DNA of 32,983 nucleotides from Lachnospiraceae bacterium (GTDB taxonomy: Bacteria > Bacillota > Clostridia > Lachnospirales > Lachnospiraceae), in NCBI GenBank assembly GCA_016280355.1, contig JAEEGO010000192.1:1-32983 (forward strand), in the 5' to 3' direction. Both the position numbers and the translations under genes were made by a program. The stretch's first letter is position 1. Every line of letters starts with the position of its first letter. The notes under the pieces were generated by a model. The model worked only from the letters and a program-made list of their open reading frames with translations. It was not told the origin of the DNA and ran no database searches. Positions 28,564-32,983 of the stretch are shown piece after piece.

Positions 28564-28814
28564 TAGATTATGAAAAAGCAGCCGAGATAACACGGCAATA
28601 TAACGACAGGCTCAGAATGATCACCGATGAATACAATGCAAGGATAAAGACTGCCGCTCCCGATGCACATCCGACAATGGCAGATAAATTCCATGTACAA
28701 TACAGCGTGGATAAGGTATCTGAGGGGTTCGAGTTCTGGCACAGCTATGACGACAATGAATTCTACAGCAAGATCATAGACGGTGTAAAGTTCGTGGAGG
28801 TGCTGAAAACATGA
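28560..28814 (+). CDS. Small unknown early protein
   Basis: The 84-residue protein starts at an ATGA overlap. It has an N-terminal helix (YEKAAEITRQYNDRLRMITD) and an acidic aromatic segment (VSEGFEFWHSYDDNEFYSK). It overlaps the next gene by 4 bases. No domain is recognised. The coupling to both neighbours supports it being real. Confidence 0.6.
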   Translation: MIDYEKAAEITRQYNDRLRMITDEYNARIKTAAPDAHPTMADKFHVQYSVDKVSEGFEFWHSYDDNEFYSKIIDGVKFVEVLKT

Positions 28815-29215
28815 CTGACAGGGATATCTGCAGGAAGTGCATACATTCATACTTCACCTCGTACACTCACTTCGAGTACTGCAACTATCTGGATGACACC
28901 GGGAACAGGCGGCCGCATGACGGCGATGTGTGCTATGGCTACGAGGAAACCAATGGTAAAAAAAAACGGAGGAGATCAACTCCTCCACCGAAACCAAAGC
29001 GGAATAAGCGTGCAGTGAAGGCTCCAGAAGATGTGCAGATACAGCAGGATACACAGATACAGCAAGCTGCACTGATACAGCAAGCTGTATCTGTCATCCG
29101 CAGGGAGCGGGACAAAGATGTGCGGGCGGCGGCTCAGAGGATCCGCAATAAGATGTTCGATGAGATGACTATGTGGACACAGCACATGGGGGATAATGTA
29201 AACAGGATAGTGTGA
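28811..29215 (+). CDS. Cys-containing basic protein with Gln-rich repeats
   Basis: The 134-residue protein has Cys at about residues 7, 10, 24 and 41 (CRKC, EYC, DVC), a possible zinc site. A basic Lys/Pro region (KKKRRRSTPPPKPKRNKRAV) follows, then a repeated (D/A)xQIQQ segment (about residues 75-93) encoded by near-identical 15-base DNA repeats. A C-terminal helix (RAAAQRIRNKMFDEMTMWTQ) ends it. It may bind nucleic acid through the basic stretch. It directly precedes the replisome organiser, 10 bases away. Confidence 0.6.
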   Translation: MTDRDICRKCIHSYFTSYTHFEYCNYLDDTGNRRPHDGDVCYGYEETNGKKKRRRSTPPPKPKRNKRAVKAPEDVQIQQDTQIQQAALIQQAVSVIRRERDKDVRAAAQRIRNKMFDEMTMWTQHMGDNVNRIV

Positions 29216-29225
29216 GGAGATCATC

Positions 29226-30101
29226 ATGAGTGAGATGAAATGGATCAAGATCGTGACGGATATAGTGGATGATGAAAAGATGCTTATGATAGAGATGCTG
29301 TGTCCTAACGGTGCAAAGCGTGATGCGGTGCAGCTGATGTGGTTCAACGTGCTCACTCTTGCGGGCAAGCTCAACGAAGGCGGACGGCTCGCGGTCAACG
29401 GGATACCTATGGACACAAAGGCTCTCGGGAAGAAATTCAGGCGGACGACACGAACAGTCGAGTTCGCCATCGGCCTGTTTATGAAGCTGGGCATGATAAG
29501 GCAGGACGAAGACGGGGCCTATTGTGTCACAAACTGGGGCAGGTACCAGTCGGATATGTCGGACAGGTCGGAATATCAGCAGGAATACTATCAGAAGAAC
29601 AAGGACAAGAAGAAGACAAAGCCTTCAACATCTTCAACAGTTGAAAATGTTGAAAATTCAACAATTTCAACAGGACAGAATAAGAATAAAGAAATAGAAG
29701 AAGAAATAAATATATCATCTTCTGACGAAGATGATATATCGGCGGCAGCTTCGTCGGCTGAAAAGGTCGTTGAGAGTTACAACAGGATATGCACATCATA
29801 TCCGAAGGTAGAAAGCATCACCGCAGTACGCAGAGATCAGATAGCAGCAAGCATGAAGGAACTGAAAGCAGATACGGGATTTTATGAGAAGATCTTTCAT
29901 AAAGCCGAGAAAAGCGCCTTTCTGAAAAACAAGAAGGGCAAAAAATGGGTGACGGGCTTTGACTGGATGATACGACCTCAGAACGCAGTGAAAATACTTG
30001 AAGGCACATACGATGATACGAAGAACGATCATATCTATGACGGTGATGAGATACAGGAACAGCTCCTGGCACAGTTCAGGGATGAGGAGGCAGTATCATG
30101 A
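29226..30101 (+). CDS. Phage replisome organiser (replication initiator)
   Basis: The 291-residue protein has the Phage_rep_org_N domain at its N terminus (MKWIKIVTDIVDDEKMLMIE, then AKRDAVQLMWFNVLTLAGK and TRTVEFAIGLFMKLGMI), a winged-helix origin-binding unit. A Ser/Thr/Glu-rich linker (residues about 133-180) follows, then a DnaD-like helical C terminus (KVVESYNRICTSYPKVESIT). It would bind the origin and recruit the helicase loader encoded next. The linker DNA holds six TTCAAC elements, a likely origin inside the gene. ATG follows GAGGAGATC. Confidence 0.85.
   Translation: MSEMKWIKIVTDIVDDEKMLMIEMLCPNGAKRDAVQLMWFNVLTLAGKLNEGGRLAVNGIPMDTKALGKKFRRTTRTVEFAIGLFMKLGMIRQDEDGAYCVTNWGRYQSDMSDRSEYQQEYYQKNKDKKKTKPSTSSTVENVENSTISTGQNKNKEIEEEINISSSDEDDISAAASSAEKVVESYNRICTSYPKVESITAVRRDQIAASMKELKADTGFYEKIFHKAEKSAFLKNKKGKKWVTGFDWMIRPQNAVKILEGTYDDTKNDHIYDGDEIQEQLLAQFRDEEAVS
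29624..29672. repeat. TTCAAC iteron cluster, candidate replication origin
   Basis: Six TTCAAC or inverted GTTGAA elements lie in 49 bases: TTCAACA at 29624, 29633, 29657 and 29666, and GTTGAA at 29640 and 29649. Spacing is about 8-9 bases. The flanks are AT-rich with long A-rich stretches after 29690, suitable for unwinding. Origins within the initiator gene's linker are established in lambdoid (O gene) and many Firmicutes phages. Confidence 0.65.
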
Positions 30102-30367
30102 CTATCAACGAATATGCGGTATTGGCACACCTGATAGAATGCCTGTATGCAGGCTATGAAGGCGATTATACAAACGAGTTCTCTGTGCGTGCATGGCATG
30201 ATGCCCTTGAAGATATTGACTTTTATGATGCAAAGAAAGCTATAAAAGCACACGCAAGAACATTCAGCGAACCGCCATCAATAGCCGAAATACGCAAATT
30301 TGTCAAAGTATACAGGCTTTATAAGATTTGGGCAGCCGGGAGAAAATACGGTGAGGAGCATTCATGA
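30098..30367 (+). CDS. Helicase loader (G39P-like)
   Basis: The 89-residue helical protein resembles the loader/inhibitor G39P of SPP1-like phages (PF11417). Its pattern is FSVRAWHDALEDIDFYDAKK, AIKAHARTF and PPSIAEIRKFV. The family loads the replicative helicase onto the origin complex formed by the replisome organiser upstream. It overlaps the organiser stop and the next gene (both ATGA). The helicase itself is not encoded here, so the host's DnaB would be recruited. Confidence 0.75.
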   Translation: MTINEYAVLAHLIECLYAGYEGDYTNEFSVRAWHDALEDIDFYDAKKAIKAHARTFSEPPSIAEIRKFVKVYRLYKIWAAGRKYGEEHS

Positions 30368-30735
30368 TATACAAACCGCATAAGGAAAACAAGTTCCACA
30401 ACATCAAAAGCAAAAGGGACGGTATAACCTTCGACAGCAGGGCGGAGGGCGACAGGTACAGGCAGCTGCAGCTCCTTGAAAAATCGGGGAAGATACGCGA
30501 CCTGTGCAGACAGACCAAGTATGTGCTCATCCCGGCACAGTACAGGTATGTGGATGGGAAGAAAAAGCTCATTGAACGCGAGGCATACTACAAGGCTGAT
30601 TTTGATTATTACGAAGTCGGGAGCGGGCGGCATATCGTGGAGGATGTGAAGGGGGTCAGGACTCCGGAATATATCCTCAAGCGGAAGCTGATGCTGTCAG
30701 AGCATGATATACAGATCACGGAGATAGACGCATGA
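30364..30735 (+). CDS. DUF1064 phage nuclease-like protein
   Basis: The 123-residue protein matches DUF1064, with a PD-(D/E)XK-like core: Glu28 (FDSRAEGDRY), Asp79/Asp81 (KADFDYYE), Glu93-x-x-Lys96 (IVEDVKGVRT). It then ends with EYILKRKLML. This family is found in phage replication/recombination modules and may act as a resolvase or VSR-like nuclease. Metal-binding acidic residues are intact. The ATG overlaps the previous stop by 4 bases and the gene overlaps the following one. Confidence 0.8.
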   Translation: MIYKPHKENKFHNIKSKRDGITFDSRAEGDRYRQLQLLEKSGKIRDLCRQTKYVLIPAQYRYVDGKKKLIEREAYYKADFDYYEVGSGRHIVEDVKGVRTPEYILKRKLMLSEHDIQITEIDA

Positions 30736-30980
30736 AGATAGATGCTGTCAAGAGAAATCTCGGACGGGACGTGCTGGTGAACAGTCCGCGTTTTGAACAG
30801 GGGACTGTGATGCGGCTCAATGCCTATATTTTCAGATATGCCGATATGGCTGCTGCGCCTTATGCGGAATGCAGAAAGTCAAAGGACGGGTATTATCACT
30901 CGGTGGAAGTCCAGGACATGAGGACAGACAGGGCCGTGTATATCGTAGGACTTGAACAGATAGAGGAGATTGATGCATGA
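30732..30980 (+). CDS. Small unknown protein
   Basis: The 82-residue protein starts at an ATGA overlap. It appears as a small beta-rich domain (VLVNSPRFEQGTVMRLNAYI, FRYADMAAAPYAECRKSKDG, YYHSVEVQDM). It is coupled both to the DUF1064 gene and to ssb. I recognise no family. A role in DNA replication is suggested only by its neighbours. Confidence 0.6.
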   Translation: MKIDAVKRNLGRDVLVNSPRFEQGTVMRLNAYIFRYADMAAAPYAECRKSKDGYYHSVEVQDMRTDRAVYIVGLEQIEEIDA

Positions 30981-31543
30981 ACAGTGTTATGCTTATAGGA
31001 CGGCTCACATCAGAGCCCGATGTGCGGCAGGGGCAGTACGGGGCTGTGGCACACTACACACTTGCTGTGGATCGGGGAAAGAACAAGCAGGGGGAGCAGG
31101 AGACGGATTTCCCGCGCTGTGTGTGCTTCGGGAAGTCTGCGGAGTTCGCGAGGGATTATCTTCACAAGGGAATGAAGATAGCTGTTGAGGGTTCTATCAA
31201 GACAGGCTCCTATCAGGCGCAGAACGGACAGACTGTATACACCACAGAGGTGCAGATACGAAGGCACGAATTCTGTGAGAAGCGGTCGGATGCTCAGATA
31301 GCATCCGATCAGCCGCAGTCACAGAGTTATCACCCGCAGCAGAACTATCCTCCACAGAATAATTTTCGACCCAACGGGAGCGGATATCAGCAACAGCAAT
31401 ATCAGCAGGCTCCTCAACAGAATTATCAGCAGCAGCCGCAGCAGTATCCGCAGCCACAGTATGCTGCACCTCTTCCTCCTGCACAGCAGCCTATGCCGCA
31501 GGGATTTGAGGAGGTAATAAGCGATCAGCCGCCGCCGTTCTGA
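30977..31543 (+). CDS. ssb: Single-stranded DNA-binding protein
   Basis: The 188-residue protein has the OB-fold in residues 1-105 (MNSVMLIGRLTSEPDVRQGQ, VCFGKSAEFARDYLHKGMKI, AVEGSIKTGSYQAQ), a Gln/Pro-rich flexible linker (about 115-175) and the conserved acidic tip ISDQPPPF that recruits partner proteins. It coats single-stranded DNA during replication. Overlap with the preceding gene suggests coupling. A GGATGC hairpin lies inside the linker coding sequence (31287-31307). Confidence 0.95.
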   Translation: MNSVMLIGRLTSEPDVRQGQYGAVAHYTLAVDRGKNKQGEQETDFPRCVCFGKSAEFARDYLHKGMKIAVEGSIKTGSYQAQNGQTVYTTEVQIRRHEFCEKRSDAQIASDQPQSQSYHPQQNYPPQNNFRPNGSGYQQQQYQQAPQQNYQQQPQQYPQPQYAAPLPPAQQPMPQGFEEVISDQPPPF

Positions 31544-31553
31544 GGAGGATACC

Positions 31554-31724
31554 ATGAATGCAGATCAGTACAGGCGCACACAGAGGGCTAAACGGTATCA
31601 ATGCACCAAATGCGGCAGAGACCTGGAGAGCCGTAACTTCATGATGTGTGTTGCCTGCAGGATGAGAGCTAAGGAATATATGCGGAAAAATCGGGCAAAA
31701 AGCACAGAAAGCCCGAATAAATAA
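31554..31724 (+). CDS. 56-residue zinc-finger protein
   Basis: This short gene starts at 31554 after GAGGAG. It has CTKC (residues 17-20) and CVAC (32-35), a two-knuckle zinc finger, in a strongly basic chain (QYRRTQRAKRYQ at the start, MRKNRAKS near the end). This suggests DNA or RNA binding. The stop lies inside a set of alternative hairpins. It lies between ssb and TerS with a good ribosome site, so it is likely real. Confidence 0.7.
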   Translation: MNADQYRRTQRAKRYQCTKCGRDLESRNFMMCVACRMRAKEYMRKNRAKSTESPNK

Positions 31725-31747
31725 TAAAAATCGGGACAGTAGCCCGA
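31691..31747 (+). promoter_or_regulatory. Attenuator-like alternating hairpins before terS
   Basis: Four segments alternate: TCGGGC (31691-31696), GCCCGA (31711-31716), TCGGG (31731-31735), CCCGA (31743-31747). Segment 2 can pair with 1 or 3, and 3 with 2 or 4. The last hairpin is followed by ATTTAGTT, a weak T-run. The first lies in the end of the zinc-finger gene, so ribosome occupancy could switch the folding, as in transcription attenuation. Confidence 0.45.
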
Positions 31748-31778
31748 ATTTAGTTCGATTTAACGGGAGATAATGCAG

Positions 31779-32174
31779 ATGGCTGTTAATCCGAAATCAC
31801 TTGAAAATCTTAAAAAACACACGACCGAAGAGCTGAAGGCATACGGGAGCTACGGCGGGAGAGTGAAGGCACAGAAACAGAGGGAGCGGAAGGCTGCAGC
31901 GAATGCAGCCATAGAAGCAGCTGCTATACTGAACAAGGCTCTGCCGAAGGATCTGAAAAAGGAGCTCGATGAGCTCATCGGCATGGATGAGCCCACATAC
32001 AGGACTTATGCGCTGGGTTTGCTGCTTGCCATATCGAGAGAGGGTGCAAAGGACAGCGACCGCATAACGGCGATAAAGAGTCTGTTCGAGTATGCGCGTG
32101 AAGATCCTGACTATGAGATCAGGATGAAGGATCTTGAAATAAAAAAGCAGCGTGCGGATAACGAGGAGTTCTGA
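31779..32174 (+). CDS. terS: Terminase small subunit-like protein
   Basis: The 131-residue protein begins at ATG 31779, 8 bases after GGGAGA, rather than ATG 31773. It has an N-terminal basic helix-turn-helix-like segment (YGSYGGRVKAQKQRERKA), as in many small terminases, and a C-terminal helix pair (YRTYALGLLLAISREGAKDS, RITAIKSLFEYARED). This architecture and its place next to an HNH gene fit TerS, which recognises the packaging site. The identification is by pattern, and the 66-371 protein is a weaker rival. A perfect GCGGCG/CGCCGC hairpin follows its stop. Confidence 0.7.
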   Translation: MAVNPKSLENLKKHTTEELKAYGSYGGRVKAQKQRERKAAANAAIEAAAILNKALPKDLKKELDELIGMDEPTYRTYALGLLLAISREGAKDSDRITAIKSLFEYAREDPDYEIRMKDLEIKKQRADNEEF

Positions 32175-32219
32175 TGGCGGCGAAACGCCGCAGTTATTTC
32201 ACAGCTTTATGTCTTTATC

Positions 32220-32301
32220 GGAGGAAAAATGTTTGCATTAAGGACATTTTATCAGTCATAGGAGGAAAAATGTTTGCATTAAGGACATTCTATCAGTCAA
32301 A
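32220..32301 (+). repeat. 41-bp tandem duplication of the HNH translation start
   Basis: The unit GGAGGAAAAATG plus the following 29 bases occurs at 32220-32260 and again at 32261-32301, with two differences. It duplicates the ribosome site, start codon and first ten codons of the HNH gene. As 41 is not a multiple of three, the first copy's frame meets TAG at the junction. The repeat is recent by its near identity. Confidence 0.85.
32229..32261 (+). CDS. 10-residue leader peptide from the duplicated start
   Basis: The first repeat copy has a perfect GGAGG site and encodes MFALRTFYQS then TAG, the same ten residues as the start of the HNH protein. The stop lies 8 bases before the true HNH ATG, so ribosomes finishing the leader could reinitiate. 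It would act as a translational leader, if used at all. Confidence 0.4.
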   Translation: MFALRTFYQS

Positions 32302-32932
32302 GGACTGGTGTGCTTTCCGGGAGCGGCTCATACATGAGCGGACGGATGACAATGGTGAGGTCATATGCGCACACTGCGGAAAGCCGATATATAAGAAATA
32401 CGACATCATCGGGCATCATATCAAGGAGCTGACAGAGGACAACGTGAATGATGCACTCGTTGCGTTCAATCCCGATAACGTTGAGCTGATACACTTCCGC
32501 TGCCATAATATCAAGCATCAGAGATATGACGGATTCCGACAGTATGTGTATATCGTCCACGGTGCGCCTTGTGCAGGAAAAACCACCTGGGTGATCAACA
32601 ATGCATATGATGATGATCTTATTGTTGATATGGACAGGCTGTGGGAGAGCGTGTGCTTCCGTGGAAGAGAAGACAAGCCGAACAGGCTCAAAGCGAACGT
32701 GTTCGGCTTGCGGGACTGCCTCATCGAGCAGATAAAGCTCAGGAAGGGCAAATGGCGGAACGCCTATGTGATAGGGATGTATCCGCTTGCATCGGAACGG
32801 GACAGGCTGTGTGAGATGCTTGGTGCGCGGTGCATACACATCGACACCGACAAGAGCGTATGCCTGTCAAGAGCTGTCAACGATGACTGGTGCGGATACA
32901 TCGAGGATTACTTTGAGGCGTTCACTCGTTAG
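32270..32932 (+). CDS. HNH endonuclease fused to a P-loop kinase-like domain
   Basis: The 220-residue protein has an N-terminal HNH domain: Cys33-x2-Cys36 (VICAHCGKP), His49-His50 (IIGHHIKEL), Asn70, and Cys78-His79-Asn80 (HFRCHNIKH). From residue 93 there is a P-loop domain (VYIVHGAPCAGKTTW, Walker A 98-106, then LIVDMDRLWESV and NAYVIGMYPLASERDRL). HNH proteins next to terminase genes cut cos sites together with TerL in cos phages. The kinase-like part is of unknown use. The true start is the second of two duplicated GGAGGAAAAATG sites. Confidence 0.88.
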   Translation: MFALRTFYQSKDWCAFRERLIHERTDDNGEVICAHCGKPIYKKYDIIGHHIKELTEDNVNDALVAFNPDNVELIHFRCHNIKHQRYDGFRQYVYIVHGAPCAGKTTWVINNAYDDDLIVDMDRLWESVCFRGREDKPNRLKANVFGLRDCLIEQIKLRKGKWRNAYVIGMYPLASERDRLCEMLGARCIHIDTDKSVCLSRAVNDDWCGYIEDYFEAFTR

Positions 32933-32942
32933 GTGTGAGGCA

Positions 32943-32983
32943 CACCCCCCGGGGTGGGTTCGCCAATTTGAACTTGGGCGAAC
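32943..32983. other. Candidate cos region at the end of the window
   Basis: After the HNH stop come CACCCCCCGGGGTG (32943-32956), a near-palindrome, and GTTCGCC/GGCGAAC (about 32959-32982), a short stem at the very end. GC-rich palindromes directly after HNH genes mark cos in related HNH-TerL phages. The window ends here and the downstream genes are at the start of the window, so a circular or cos-ended genome opened near this place fits. Only the packaging biology, not the exact cut site, is suggested. Confidence 0.4.

Overview
The window reads as one complete temperate siphovirus genome of about 33 kb (HK97-type head, long non-contractile tail) with no chromosomal housekeeping genes. Very frequent ATA isoleucine and AGG arginine codons, strong AGGAGG-type ribosome sites and protein families typical of gut and rumen Clostridia point to a Firmicutes host, probably Oscillospiraceae and perhaps Ruminococcus. 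The host genus is an inference. The integrase sits in the middle, and the terminase genes lie at both edges (TerS and HNH on the right, TerL on the left). The sequence is therefore best explained as a circular or excised phage genome opened between the HNH gene and terL, not as a prophage flanked by host DNA.

Layout. 1-1379: five small pre-terminase genes. 1376-3031: terL. 3031-4396: an accessory island inside the late operon with its own promoters, operators and terminators. It holds a leftward RHH/DUF4160/DUF2442 operon and one or two rightward hydrophobic micropeptides. 4397-7537: portal, prohead protease, major capsid protein. 7635-9765: small head proteins and connectors. 9784-14716: major tail protein, tail assembly chaperones joined by a -1 frameshift, and tape measure protein. 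14713-19312: distal tail protein with two domain copies, a tail-tip protein and three probable receptor-side proteins in an AT-richer module. 19314-21044: holin, small proteins, amidase and an NrdD-tail-like protein, closed by a strong terminator. 21119-22346: leftward integrase and excisionase. 22347-23390: mostly noncoding, with integrase-arm-like direct repeats, a 35-codon ORF and a near-perfect 40-bp palindrome. 23391-24155: CI/LexA-like repressor, with divergent promoters and operator-like repeats to its right. 24445-32932: rightward early operon with small unknown genes, a 570-bp structured noncoding stretch carrying three tRNA-like elements, a replisome organiser with an internal iteron cluster, a G39P-like helicase loader, a DUF1064 nuclease, SSB, TerS and an HNH-P-loop endonuclease.

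How it works together. The repressor holds the early promoter shut and is probably inactivated by RecA-stimulated self-cleavage. Once free, the early operon makes the replication set and packaging starts through TerS, HNH and TerL. The late operon builds head and tail, then holin and amidase lyse the cell. Integrase and excisionase control entry to and exit from the chromosome.

The stretches least explained by known families are the three tandem tRNA-like elements with abnormal anticodon regions (25151-25614) and the compact island at 3031-4396, where a micropeptide gene faces a consensus antisense promoter.
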